Shown here: piece by piece, positions 26,001 to 38,970 of the stretch
Layout: every line of letters starts with the position of its first letter
How positions within the stretch are numbered: position 1 is the stretch's first letter
DNA from: Branchiostoma lanceolatum
Taxonomy: Eukaryota > Chordata > Leptocardii > Amphioxiformes > Branchiostomatidae
DNA: 64,000 bases
Assembly (NCBI RefSeq): GCF_035083965.1
Contig: NC_089731.1
Location: 9,956,001 to 10,020,000 of the forward strand
Reading direction: 5' to 3'
Made by a program: the position numbers and the translations under genes
The notes under the pieces: generated by a model
The model's database searches: none
What the model saw: the letters and a program-made list of their open reading frames with translations, nothing else
What the model was told of the DNA's origin: nothing

Positions 26001-26594
26001 ATCTTCAATGAAAAAAGAAGCTACATCTCAATAACACAATTCATCCAATACGTTAAAAGATATGTCTTAGTCTAGAAAATATTATTGCAGTCAGGAAAAA
26101 GAAGATATCTGTACATTTGAAGAAATGGGAGTCATTTCCTTTAATTTGAATATTATTTCTGATTTCATTTGTATTATTGCCAATTCTACATTATATGTTT
26201 ATTTTCCTTGACCAATTCAATATATATGATCTGTATTCAGTTTACTTTCTGCTTATATATTATGTTGATGTCTTTTTGTGTTCAGTGGATCCGTGATTTT
26301 TTATGTATTTATGTTCTTTATAGTATGTTCTTCTGTTATTCGCATATTGTTTTGTTCATGTTGATGTGAAAATGCAATAAAAAATATAAAAAACATGTCA
26401 GCCAATGATGCTATAGGTTCAAATCTTTTCAAAAAGTTACAGATGAACTTTAAGGTATCCCCAAAACTGTCTAAGGCTTTGAAATAAATTTTCATACCTT
26501 GTGAATCAGCTCCCTTGTAGAATCCAAGCAGCACCAGCAGTGCCAGTGCCAATGGCCCTTTTTGGATTCTTTGCTTTGACTCCATCAAGGGATC
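1..26594 (-). CDS. Large secreted mosaic lectin gene (partial, 3' end beyond left edge)
   Basis: Coding exons in transcription order: 26585-26498, 23199-23077, 22027-21788, 20304-19879, 18212-17961, 17496-17056, 16784-16362, 15680-15481, 14820-14598, 14230-14072, 13684-13479, 13225-13101, 12274-11763, 9682-9507, 8246-8097, 6655-6517, 5218 (or 5239)-5044, 3487-3243, 2781-2578, 1958-1557, 1066-956, 388-237. Each has AG/GT borders, and the phases join without a break to 5,172 nt (1,724 codons). Order of parts: signal peptide, ShKT, kringle, discoidin-like, PAN/apple, F-lectin, F-lectin, IgGFc-binding region with an Asp-rich tail, F5/8C, C-type lectin, unknown module, C-type lectin, F5/8C. A secreted or cell-surface glycan-binding protein is inferred, in immunity, mucus or matrix. 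No transmembrane segment is seen, but the C-terminus is missing. Two adjacent genes are unlikely because no start or stop interrupts the chain; cDNA could still show a split. I know no named orthologue. Confidence 0.8.
237..388 (-). CDS. Mosaic gene exon 22: start of second F5/8C domain
   Basis: This encodes ENHIGLTAGVALNVTASSVW and ends in SDIPDNHQWLQ at a phase 0 donor (CAG|GTAATG). The phase 0 cut right after WLQ matches exon 14, which indicates the first third of an F5/8C domain. HIGL and VTASS correspond to the usual MGMESG and ITASS. The rest of the domain must lie left of position 1. Confidence 0.7.
956..1066 (-). CDS. Mosaic gene exon 21: linker
   Basis: A 111-nt exon with good borders (CTGTGCAG acceptor, CTTG|GTAAGA donor) that keeps the frame between the second C-type lectin domain and the last discoidin domain. 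It encodes a basic, serine/threonine-containing stretch with no known fold and ends in QVDCL, supplying the first cysteine of the next domain. Its reality rests on splice sites and phase only. Confidence 0.55.
1557..1958 (-). CDS. Mosaic gene exon 20: C-type lectin-like domain 2
   Basis: A whole C-type lectin domain in one exon of 134 residues. GCPSDYTYTQGRCLKIYKEK starts it; AVATCAADHGVVMMP, YWIGLTDPGDGRRWIWTDGS and NYCVAMLY-CDDRFRFICH follow. All framework cysteines are present. The EPN/QPD position reads EPS and there is no WND (NWEP instead), so classical calcium-dependent sugar binding is doubtful. Unlike domain 1 this copy has no internal intron. Confidence 0.85.
2578..2781 (-). CDS. 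Mosaic gene exon 19: unidentified ~68-residue module
   Basis: A phase 1-1 exon that I cannot assign with confidence. It begins ARCPFINVSGLLGDSTGRMG and carries a recognisable core: RPVYKHLTNDQYIYATNDP, then GWYIGPEVG. A G-x-Y...RPVYKH...YIY...GWYIGP pattern looks like a small beta-rich module seen beside lectin domains in other invertebrate mosaics, but that is recollection, not a search result. It has one cysteine, near the N-terminus. It stands between two C-type lectin domains. Confidence 0.7.
3243..5239 (-). CDS. Mosaic gene exons 17-18: C-type lectin-like domain 1
   Basis: Exon 17 (5218 or 5239 to 5044) encodes CPPEYKLLRSVCYKAF and the helix AEKRCVDEGALLAMPHD. Exon 18 (3487-3243) encodes TFWIGLSDQSEPGLFKWNDG, KWHPGEPTI, ENCVLYLN and LWIDGHC-SYICE. 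Together they make a long-form C-type lectin fold with the expected cysteines and WIGL. The sugar-specificity tripeptide is EPT rather than EPN or QPD, and WND is WID, so calcium-dependent mannose or galactose binding is doubtful. The two halves are separated by an intron holding a 1,030-bp TIR element. Confidence 0.85.
3592..4621. mobile_element. 1,030-bp TIR element with internal satellite-like repeats
   Basis: Ends GAGGGTCTGCATG and CATGCAGACCCTC are exact inverted repeats and are flanked by the direct repeat ATATAG (3586-3591 and 4622-4627). Inside, both ends carry short arrays of AACGCTTAACGGTAAATTCAG-like units, and the middle has three diverged tandem blocks of about 200 bp with CTGAAATGC-TTTCCTGC. 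No coding sequence seen. It lies in the intron splitting C-type lectin domain 1. Confidence 0.85.
5690..6496 (+). mobile_element. 5'-truncated non-LTR retrotransposon, C-terminal RT remnant
   Basis: Broken frames on the plus strand encode the end of a CR1/jockey-type reverse transcriptase: YLSVTLSHDLKWSAHVNS, LNFISRNLRFCPRQVRETAY, SMEYAAVIWAPFWQKDIDAL, then a frameshifted KYRTLQPKSDTTKFAY-FARTIPERNNL. The 3' end is marked by CTGCAGCTGCGCCAGAG and a CTAGAACTAGA tail. The copy is dead (truncated, stops). It lies antisense in the mosaic gene, its tail about 20 bp from the donor of exon 6655-6517. Confidence 0.75.
6517..9682 (-). CDS. Mosaic gene exons 14-16: F5/8 type C (discoidin) domain
   Basis: Exons 9682-9507, 8246-8097 and 6655-6517 form one classical F5/8C domain of about 154 residues. 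It runs from GCDKPMGMESGFIPDGSITASS through ARLN, GSWAA and NQWLQ, then VDLGRVHTISGVITQGR, to RYARFLPQTWHSYISMRVEVLGC. Paired end cysteines are present. The internal introns are phase 0, one directly after WLQ, and the outer borders are phase 1. F5/8C domains bind phospholipid, glycans or proteins. Two decayed retrotransposon fragments lie nearby, one in the intron just after exon 16 and one in the intron upstream of exon 14, both antisense. Confidence 0.85.
6769..7844. mobile_element. 1.08-kb non-autonomous TIR element
   Basis: The left end TAACGTTGGGTAACATAAAT and the right end, read on the other strand, TAACGTTGGGTAACATTAAT, continue matching for about 35 bp through an ATTTTTC block. The interior has no recognisable transposase. 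No clear target duplication was found. It lies in the intron between F5/8C exons 8246-8097 and 6655-6517. Confidence 0.75.
9755..11062 (+). mobile_element. Degraded non-LTR retrotransposon (RT C-terminal part and 3' tail)
   Basis: Interrupted frames carry TTDFTKAFDKVEHT (RT palm), then MRLHPRKCKVM, VKLLGLQIQADLCWNTHVD, TFVRPSCEYAAPAW and a frameshifted tail. A 3' segment with CAGCCTCTGGCTGCAAGAG leads into a (TGAT)n tail at 11030-11060, as in CR1/L2-like elements. Multiple stops and shifts show that it is inactive. It is antisense in the intron between exons 12274-11763 and 9682-9507. Confidence 0.75.
11030..11060 (+). repeat. (TGAT)n microsatellite
   Basis: About seven to eight TGAT units, best read as the 3' tail of the preceding retrotransposon. 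Confidence 0.9.
11215..11316 (+). mobile_element. Short interspersed repeat, copy 1
   Basis: About 100 bp shared with 45474-45572: a GCTGCTGCCACGCCACGTGC core, CTGTGAAGCTG-TGTGTTATG, and an ATACAGATACAG 3' tail. Such a repeat-ending tail suggests a SINE or the 3' end of a LINE. No tRNA boxes were found. Confidence 0.65.
11763..15680 (-). CDS. Mosaic gene exons 8-13: IgGFc-binding-type region with Asp-rich MopE-like tail
   Basis: Six exons (15680-15481, 14820-14598, 14230-14072, 13684-13479, 13225-13101, 12274-11763) encode about 475 residues that resemble the IgGFc-binding N-terminal domain of FCGBP and many invertebrate and bacterial proteins. Visible blocks are KGTEFILAFPENLIY, PIMVYGMSADTWSTDAFLALP, LGTEYYVI, PVAVLSGNLAAM, DHLVEMVPPVETWGTEF, and late LWSYGYPGG. 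Introns inside the region are phases 0, 1, 1, 0, 2, unlike the phase 1 module borders. The end of exon 13 (about 11770-11870) encodes DGVDNDCDQLFDEE and NGIDDDGDGWTDED, a calcium- or metal-binding type Asp repeat like MopE. IgG binding itself is not expected outside vertebrates. Confidence 0.8.
12403..12711 (-). mobile_element. tRNA-derived SINE with 12-bp target duplication
   Basis: On the minus strand a tRNA-like head with B box GGTTCAAGTCC is followed by a body including ACCAAAGACTTTATAAAAAT and CAGTGGACTAGCCCCCTGCT. The insertion is bounded by CTTGCACAGAGA at 12391-12402 and 12712-12723, a clean target duplication. The body is shared with 51578-51842, the head is not. Confidence 0.85.
16362..16784 (-). 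CDS. Mosaic gene exon 7: F-type lectin domain 2
   Basis: A second F-type lectin in tandem, also a single phase 1-1 exon, about 140 residues. It has LGQPAEQSSTVYGG, AVDGNRDGSFYGG, HTNDGSNNWWHVDLG and GRYVGIHLPVQG-CEVEVYGG. The His and RLDCCHAR again fit H-x26-R-x-D-x4-R, so fucose binding is predicted. An adjacent CC pair in the binding loop is a known feature of F-lectins. It differs clearly from domain 1, so the duplication is not recent. The acceptor chosen (AAAG|AC) keeps phase 1. Confidence 0.9.
17056..17496 (-). CDS. Mosaic gene exon 6: F-type lectin domain 1
   Basis: A complete F-type lectin (fucolectin) of about 146 residues in one phase 1-1 exon. It contains NIAFGMPAAQSST, AVDGNRDGN, CFHTNKD-PWWRVDLG and the end motif GRYVGILIP-CEVEVYE. 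The fucose-binding signature H-x26-R-x-D-x4-R is intact: the His of FHTNKD is followed exactly 26 residues later by RMDSPWNR. That predicts binding of alpha-L-fucose with calcium bound nearby. The family is known from eel agglutinin, fish, frog and many invertebrates. Confidence 0.9.
17961..18212 (-). CDS. Mosaic gene exon 5: PAN/apple-like domain
   Basis: A phase 1-1 exon of 84 residues rich in cysteine: DTCGLATF, TDCVG, FCADACCAASSCLSFQYN, SNCYLKTKLC. The central C-x3-CC-x3-SCLSFQYN helix-strand pattern and the following N-CYLK resemble PAN/apple domains, which bind proteins or carbohydrates. The double cysteine makes the assignment to a strict PAN subfamily uncertain. Confidence 0.6.
19775..19872 (+). 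repeat. Dispersed repeat next to a splice donor, copy 1
   Basis: CTAGTCTGTGTAACGCAAAC and TCCGCTGTCC are shared with 41205-41285, as are a GGCCCCT and a terminal GCAATT segment. This copy ends about 7 bp from the exon 20304-19879 donor of the mosaic gene. Class unknown. Confidence 0.65.
19879..20304 (-). CDS. Mosaic gene exon 4: discoidin-like (F5/8C-like) galactose-binding fold
   Basis: A symmetrical phase 1-1 exon of about 142 residues. The core HKVLDGNYYSHWNPGG, then GPWYIIFDL, then FSITNCGDTTHDISTFQLQAS and a final RFWKLNITKTHGTWQPWLRE-NFLG match the layout of F5/8 type C and related galactose-binding domains (jelly-roll beta sandwich). It is more diverged than the two classical F5/8C domains later in the gene and lacks their internal introns. 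Ligand unknown. Confidence 0.65.
20400..20800 (+). mobile_element. Possible Penelope-like element remnant
   Basis: Broken plus-strand frames give NPDIFILPSNKG, then after a shift KVQDLLQNDDIYCC and YPTDPIGRFNKQLHG. This order resembles the N-terminal RT region of Penelope-like elements (usual form NPDI-x-LPADKG, later LL-D-x-TY, DPT). Several frameshifts and stops; no GIY-YIG part seen. Limits uncertain. Confidence 0.4.
21788..22027 (-). CDS. Mosaic gene exon 3: kringle domain
   Basis: One exon encodes a whole kringle of about 78 residues with all six cysteines in order (NCRG, KTCQRW, QNYCRNPD, VWCYT, YEGC, IPAC). The hallmark TCQRWDSQ-P-H and YCRNPDG segments are present. Kringles bind proteins, and in some cases lysine side chains. 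Both flanking introns are phase 1, so the exon is a symmetrical module of the kind moved by exon shuffling. The acceptor chosen (CAACCAG|CA) keeps the frame. Confidence 0.85.
22430..22545 (-). mobile_element. Fragment of the CAGGGCTCGAAAT MITE
   Basis: The minus strand matches the left half of the 28473-28866 element: TAGGTGCACT-GGTGCACC-AACCC, TTAGTTGCACAGAAA, and AAATAAAGT-GAATGTCAGCAAA. The ends are missing. Confidence 0.65.
23062..23199 (-). CDS. Mosaic gene exon 2: ShKT domain
   Basis: About 40 residues with six cysteines in the ShKT pattern: C-x-D-x3-YC-x2-W-x3-GEC-x2-NP-x-YM-x3-C-x3-CG-x-C. This small disulfide module is common in extracellular proteases and matrix proteins; nothing here suggests a venom role. 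The acceptor is TTTCCAG at 23200. Two donors are usable in the same frame, at 23077 (GAAG|GTGAAG) and 23062 (GAAA|GTATAT), differing by five acidic codons. A TIR element starts only about 20 bp upstream of the acceptor. Confidence 0.75.
23220..23456. mobile_element. 237-bp MITE with TA target site
   Basis: TIRs CTGTAAATGCA and TGCATTTACAG are flanked by TA on each side (23218, 23457), as for Tc1/mariner-type insertion. The interior has GTTCGCGGTGGATTT and matching reverse TTCACCGCGAAAACCGCG. It begins about 20 bp upstream of the ShKT exon acceptor. Confidence 0.8.
24060..25320. repeat. Probable old unclassified repeat in mosaic-gene intron 1
   Basis: Recurrent short blocks (CCAGTCCAAAA, GATTTGACAGGAGA near 24434 and 25245, GCCATACT-TATGGCTAAACAT near 25302 with a counterpart near 23970) suggest one or more decayed repeats in this AT-rich intron. 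No coding part recognised. Confidence 0.4.
24826..24929 (+). repeat. 52-bp tandem duplication with TGACCTTTAGGTCA
   Basis: Two nearly identical 52-bp copies start at 24826 and 24878. Each ends in TGACCTTTAGGTCATAT, a palindrome of two AGGTCA half-sites. Confidence 0.9.
25862..25975 (+). repeat. Dispersed repeat with (CAAA)n tail, copy 1
   Basis: ATCTGTCAGGATATGC, TTCAGTACAAACCTGGTGT and TATGCCATGAGGC are shared with 32806-32915, and both copies end in CAAACAAACA-like sequence. Probably the 3' end of a LINE or a SINE. Confidence 0.7.
26498..26594 (-). CDS. Mosaic gene exon 1: start codon and signal peptide
   Basis: The ATG is at 26585. It is followed by a short basic stretch (ESKQRIQKG), a hydrophobic core (PLALALLVLLGF) and a likely cleavage region near GADSQ, a typical secretory signal of about 28 residues. 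The exon ends at 26498 with CAAG|GTATGA, phase 1. An acceptor (CCAG|GATCCC) just upstream at 26594 implies a separate 5'UTR exon. An in-frame TTG lies one codon before the ATG; the ATG is preferred. Confidence 0.75.
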
Positions 26595-27460
26595 CTGGTA
26601 ACAAAATATTCAAGACATTAGACAGAAGAAATGATATCTAAAACAATTGTTTCTTCAGTAGGAGCTAAAAAGTCATACTTCTTGGTTCTATGCAGGTATA
26701 CCCTGGTGCTAGTTCCATGTTCTAGTTAAAAATCTACTGTGATTTGATGGTAAACTTGAGTTTATAGATGCAGAACTTATCACACATGGAAACAAAAGTA
26801 CATTTAGTGGGCAGAGTACCTCAACTTTCCTTCAACACACATGCAGGAGTAATCCATTGACGCACATTGTACCAGTACCAGCAGCAAAAGTGGCATATGA
26901 TTGTTAGCCTCTACCAGCAGGCTCCAGAGGCAACTGGAAAGAGTTAAATTGGCCAAATACACAGAAAAACATACCAGAAGTTAGTCTGCTATAGGGGTAC
27001 AGTTTGCCGCTCCACAGGATAGCATATTGGACGCTCTCTCCTTAGCCGACTCCATAAAGCATACTATTCACTCTATTTGGCCAACTTCTAACTATTTTTC
27101 CAGCCATCCACAGGACCTGGTAAAGGCTACATGATTGTGTACATGCAGCAATCACACCCTCCATATGTAACAGGATGATTAAGCCGGACGAATGCCTGTC
27201 AATCAAACATGAAGGCAAACTACATCTGCCCTTCTAGCCGATACGCACGTGACAAATCAGATGCAAAATTTCACACACGGAGGGTTCTATTGCCAATAAA
27301 TATTCAAAAGATTCCAAAGACACAAATTTACACACACACAGAAAATGCAGCTATATTCCAGCTTTCAGGACATCAAGCTTTTAGAATACTCAAAGTTTCA
27401 CACTGTTTAAGGATATCTATCACAGCAACAAGTGAAAACTGTACAGCACTAGAAACTTAC

Positions 27461-27600
27461 CTTGTGCATACGGAAACTCAATGATATGTAGTCCTCATAC
27501 TTCTGCTTGGTGATGGACACTGGGTGAAATGTCCTCCGCAGGGTTGTTTTACTCTGCCACCTCTGCGGTTGTCAAGCTCTACTGAGAAGTATTCGGCAAA
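27461..27600 (-). other. Probable 5'UTR exon of the mosaic gene
   Basis: A strong donor (CACAAG|GTAAGT) on the minus strand at 27461 pairs well with the acceptor at 26595 in front of the signal-peptide exon. No long frame crosses it. The upstream limit (transcription start) is not visible; 27600 is a guess. The 870-bp intron between them holds nothing I recognise. Confidence 0.45.
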
Positions 27601-28472
27601 GATCATTCCTCATTCTACACGCCTGGACATCAAATATTGATAGCTGTAAGCTGTAGACTTTCTATCCTCAATGATCCACTTTTCATAATCTTTCCTCCTT
27701 TTGTGAAGCTATATTTCTTGCCTTGTTGAAGCTAATAGAATATGCTCTTTTGTTACTGCTGCTAGGATGGGTTCTAAAGGCTCTCATTGTGAACTTTGCT
27801 GTCATCTAAGCTATGGAAATATAGATCTAAGCTGGTATCATAGACGATGTTGTGCCAATTTCCTCCCTTTCACTAGTCTTTCTTCAGTGTGAAGAGTCCC
27901 TTGGAACTTGTCATTCAAAGGGGCCTTTCAGAGCCACTCAGTTTTACACAACACATTCATTTAAAATGTATGATAGATTAGACTGTTTCAAATCCTTGAT
28001 CTCTCTCTATTCACAAATGAATCTTCTTTTAATGAGAAGTTTCAGAGTTTGCCTCATCCCCTCAAAGACTTTTGTTGCAAAGTCTGAAAAACTTAAAAAG
28101 ACAACATTTTAAAGTCAATTAATAAAATATGAACTCCTGATTGCTTCTCTAGAAATATTTTTGCGTGCCATTCTACATTTTGTATGTGAGTACAAAATGT
28201 ACTTTACTCATATCTTTGCTTGTAGTAGTGGGCTTACAGCCATTGGATCAGTTTGCTCAAAGTGTTTCTTAGGTGTTGAAACTGTTTCGTGACAAGATTG
28301 AAACCTAACATTATCCAATAAAAAATCATGGCAACCATTGTTACATGTTTCTCTGTGTGCTTCCATACAATCAGACCCATATATTTTGTGTTTCAATTCT
28401 TCCTCTACTAAAATGCTGGCATATCAGCCTTTAAAAACTGCTACAGGAAATAGTGTAGACAAGATGGGTATG

Positions 28473-28866
28473 CAGGGCTCGAAATTCATTTTTGGAAATA
28501 GGTGCACTGGTGCACCCAACCCAAAAAATTAGGTGCACAGAAACAAATTTGGGTGCACCACATAAAATAAAGTTGAATGTCAGCAAAACATAAGTTTGTT
28601 ACTTCAATCTGTAATTCTGTCCAGATTTCAAATTTCAACCAAGCTATACATCAAATAAAGTACAACAAAAGGTTATATTGCTTTTTCTAATACAGTACTG
28701 TACTTGCATTTGAAGAATATTCTGTATGCTAGTGTACAAGAAAACCGTTACCCTATAGAGAACAAAAATATCTAGGTCCACTGGTGCACCCACAATGAAA
28801 AATTAGGTGCACAGCTCCAATTTTGGGTGCACACAGGTCCACATGCACCCACTATTTCGAGCCCTG
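28473..28866. mobile_element. 394-bp MITE with CAGGGCTCGAAAT ends
   Basis: Inverted ends CAGGGCTCGAAAT and ATTTCGAGCCCTG, flanked by GTATG on both sides (28468 and 28867). Just inside each end are further GGTGCAC inverted motifs. The CAGGG start recalls hAT elements, but the direct repeat is 5 bp, not 8. Confidence 0.85.
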
Positions 28867-29770
28867 GTATGTATTGATGCACTGTAACAACTTTTCATCT
28901 TAAGACTGGAGACAATAGACTCATACAAGAGACAGACAAAAAGATTAAACTGAGCAACTTTACTAAATGCACATCATTCAGTGACTGTGTCAAGCCAATA
29001 CTATGTACAACAGGATTTCTTAAAGACAGTGAGTAAGTGCACAAAATGTATATGCTACAAAACATACCATAAACGATTGATAATTATTCACTGATAATTT
29101 CAAAAAATTGTCATATTCTTGAATTTTTTTACCATATCTTGGTCCCCACAATAATTATATATCCATGTATCACCTACATATCAACATCACAATTAATCAT
29201 AAGCTAAATGATATACATGTTTGACATCAACTCCTTTTTGTTACAATATAAATCATTTCATTAAAATACTGTGAGAAGCATCACTTCTTGTTCTGTTGAC
29301 ATATTAAAGCATGTCATAGCAGAATGACACAGATTTCTATATATAGCTGAGGGCAGAGAACCTAAAATTGTATTCAACACTTATTGCGAGTCAAAACAAT
29401 CAGTTCTACTGTAAGCGCAATCTGTCAAAGATTCATACTCACTACAACTCAACCAAACTTAACAATCTATCATCTTGGTGACTCTTTGACCAACTTTTGT
29501 TGCAATGGCTTTTAGTGGGTATTACCATTTCTAGTGGTTATATATAAAGATGCAAATCCTGAAAAATGCTCAAAAGTGACAATGTTCAATGTTGGCTCTA
29601 TTCTAAGACTCAATAAAGTCTAAATTTTGAGGCATCGCAATGGAAAGACAACTAGGTTGTGTTCTCGATTTCGAGTTTTTGCATGCCAGTTTCCAAACTT
29701 ACACATTTCTCGTCCTCAAAAAGAGACGTAGTGCTACAATGTATTATAGGAACCTTCATTATAAATGAAT

Positions 29771-30200
29771 TTGAACCGCACAAACTGGTTTTGTCATAGG
29801 GGAGATTTTGCTCATAAACTGTTTATATCATCACGCACGTCCGTAAAGGATAGAATGCTTTCAAGTGATAATCCCTAAATTGGGTCAGTGTCACAGAGCC
29901 CGGAGTCTCGCAGGTTACTGTACTTCACTTCCCGCAGGTGGCTCTGCACTAGCACACATACCGTCTAACATTTCCTGATATCCTTAAACAATGTCGGTGG
30001 CTATTCAATGCGTAAAATATGGAGAATAACAGCTTAATTTGTACTCATCTGTCGTAAATCAGTTAGATTGTACTTGAACACCTGCTTCCTTTGGGTTCGG
30101 GGAATGTCGTTTGAACGTGTTCTTCTCTTTACGAACAAGCTCAATGACAAACAGTTTGTGAGCAAAATTGTTTGTGACGAAATCAGTTTGTGTGGTTCAA
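29771..30200. mobile_element. 430-bp palindromic MITE
   Basis: Terminal inverted repeats of about 60 bp: TTGAACCGCACAAACTG at the left, TTGAACCACACAAACTG read from the right. They continue through TTTTGCTCA-AAACTGTTT. No coding sequence and no obvious target duplication. Confidence 0.8.
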
Positions 30201-32030
30201 TCTCGTCTACTCATGACAGTGTTGAAAACGTGTTTATTTGCTAGTTCTCCCAAGTTGTGTTATCTTAATCTTTGTTAAGTTAAAGAATCAAGAGATGAAT
30301 CAGGAAGAATCATTGTGAAGGGATGCGTAGAAAACATTGGTATTAATTTTTGCATGATCTATATAATGATAAACTAGTGTCATGCTATGGTATGTGTATT
30401 CATATGTAGAATTTTTTCCCTTCAGGTTTGCAAAGCCAGTCTTCCATTTTAAACAATTGCAGAATTTTCTTTTCAACTTCACTCCCCACTCAACAGTTCC
30501 TTCTGGTTCACCCTCTACAAAGTATTCTACTTTTCAGTACACCCCTGCATGTAAACGTCTACTAGTAGCTAATCTTCAGAATACATCAAAAGCGTGGAGA
30601 GCTTTTTATAACCTGTGTAACCAGTTTCCTGAAATTCCCCACAGCTGGCATTAGTGCAAGACACTGTCACAGTTGAGTAAAAGCATGTTCATACCTCCCC
30701 TTAATCCCCTGCAATGACTTGATAGTGTTTCCAAAACCGAAGTGAGCTGTGTCTAGCCATCTGTACCATTGAAAAAGCTTAACAATGTTAAGCAGGAAAA
30801 AAACTGACATGATGGTATTCTTAGGCATTGTTTTTAGGAATTGCCTATATTATGTTAAGTTTACCAATACCAAAAGTCCTTCACAAAGTAAATACTGATA
30901 GTGATACACTATGCGACTTGGTGCAGCATTCTATTTTCATGAATGGTTTGAAACACTTAAATAATGCTGTTGCTTTCCTGCTGGAAATAGTTTTTTGATA
31001 CTTCAATGATACAATCCAAGTAGAACATCTGAGTAACATTGTGTGCAGAAGCAGTTTGTAAAAAAAAAACATAGCACATGCAAATGACATGATGTACATG
31101 TAGCTTGTAAGTCATGATAATATGAAAGGTACATGTACAATGTATGTATGGAGTTGCAAAGGTGGCATTTTAGAAACACCCCAATGCAAAATTACTGTTC
31201 ATCATTATGATATTGATGTAAATGGTGCAAGAAAATGGAGAACATTGTTAGAACAGTGCAGGGATCCTGACATGAGGCAAAATATTGTGAGACACTTGAG
31301 TGGTATTCTGAATGTATTTTTCACTATACAGGTGAATTGTTGGACTTAAAAAGGAATGATGCAAAGTATGCAGTTCACGATGTTTTTTTTCAGATGAGTA
31401 TGGGTTATCAAACTATCAAACAAAGAGGGTAGTTTTTTGTTTACCATCGTCTACAGCAAATTACAAAGGGATATAGAATTCCACAAAATGGTCTTCCCTA
31501 CTCCCTAGAAAGCTTCCCTGTGCATACATGCCGTTTACATTTGTACAGATTGCCATTCATAAAACAAATTCCCTAATGCACCAGCATGCTACACATACTT
31601 TATAAACAAAAGTATCAAATGCTCTTTGATATACACAGTCTGCAAGAGCCATGAACCTTTATATCCAAACTAATGATTCAAGTATTCGATAAAACAGGCG
31701 GTATCAGTCTAGGTATGATATGAAAGGAACATCACCATAGCCAATGGAAAAGGAACAACATTTTTAGGTAGGCTCCTAAAATGGATTATCAATATCTCGT
31801 ACAATTCTTGAGTTATTCCCCTTTTCAAAAATTTCAAGGAATGCCAGCTGATAGTTTTTAAAAGCTATATATCCTACCCACCCCCACCCATCTGTGAAAT
31901 GGAATGATCTGACCTCAGAAATGGAACAATTCGTCTAAAACAGCTGGGAGCTAAACACAGCAGGATTGGATCAGGTGTCGTGAGGTCACGTGACTTGGAT
32001 GGAGAACACTGATTGGTTGGTTGTTGGGGG

Positions 32031-38431
<6,401 letters not shown>

Positions 38432-38840
38432 GGCGACCACACGACTCTTAAAGCTTCTTCGAACTTCTGTGCTTCGAGACTGCGTCTCTTGATGTCCAAG
38501 ATGTGGGGTAAGTGTGTAGGAGAAGACGTGGAAGTTCGAGAAAACACAGACACTCCTCCTGCTTCCGCAAAAAATGGCATCCAAATTTATGAATGTAGTT
38601 CGGGTCGACACCTTACCTTTAGAAAATATTCATCCGCAGTGAGCATGTCAGAATTTTTTACAGAGTCCAATTCATTGTCTTACAAATTCAAGCATAGAGT
38701 ATTTAATATAGACACTTTGGCGAAAAGATATCGTTCATAAATTCATAATCATATATGCACACTTTCTTGTAGTGAATGTTTACAACGAAGTGATGCGGCT
38801 CGTGACGTCATTCTTAACCCGGAAGTAAATGCTAGTCAAG
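38432..38840. promoter_or_regulatory. Bidirectional promoter region PDE6D / PEX5
   Basis: The two genes start head to head about 0.4-0.5 kb apart. On the PEX5 side CCCGGAAGT (38818-38826) is an ETS/GABP-type site, and AAGATGGCGGTTG (38838-38850), just downstream, is a YY1-type site close to the likely start of transcription. No TATA box is evident. This is the usual make-up of a housekeeping promoter. Confidence 0.6.
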
Positions 38841-38970
38841 ATGGCGGTTGACCTGACGTGACCAGACCAGCTGAACGTTTCGCAGATGTAAACAGCTCTA
38901 AATCATCCAAAATTCTAGATATCAAGAAGTCTCTTAATAGTTTCTCAAGCCCTTTATTGGCAGACATAAG
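38841..38970 (+). other. PEX5: PEX5 5'UTR exon 1
   Basis: Noncoding first exon ending at CATAAG|GTAGGT (38970). The start is placed at the YY1-type motif by analogy with other genes and is not proved. Intron 1 (38971-40352) follows; it contains one 84-codon open frame at 39722 that I could not relate to any family. Confidence 0.5.

Larger units (their letters stand above)
27601..32030. other. Intergenic region between mosaic gene and PDE6D
   Basis: No exon chain on either strand can be supported here. The stretch holds a 394-bp CAGGGCTCGAAAT-ended element, a 430-bp palindromic element and AT-rich single-copy DNA. The 3'UTR of PDE6D probably occupies its right end, and the promoter of the mosaic gene its left end. 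Confidence 0.6.
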
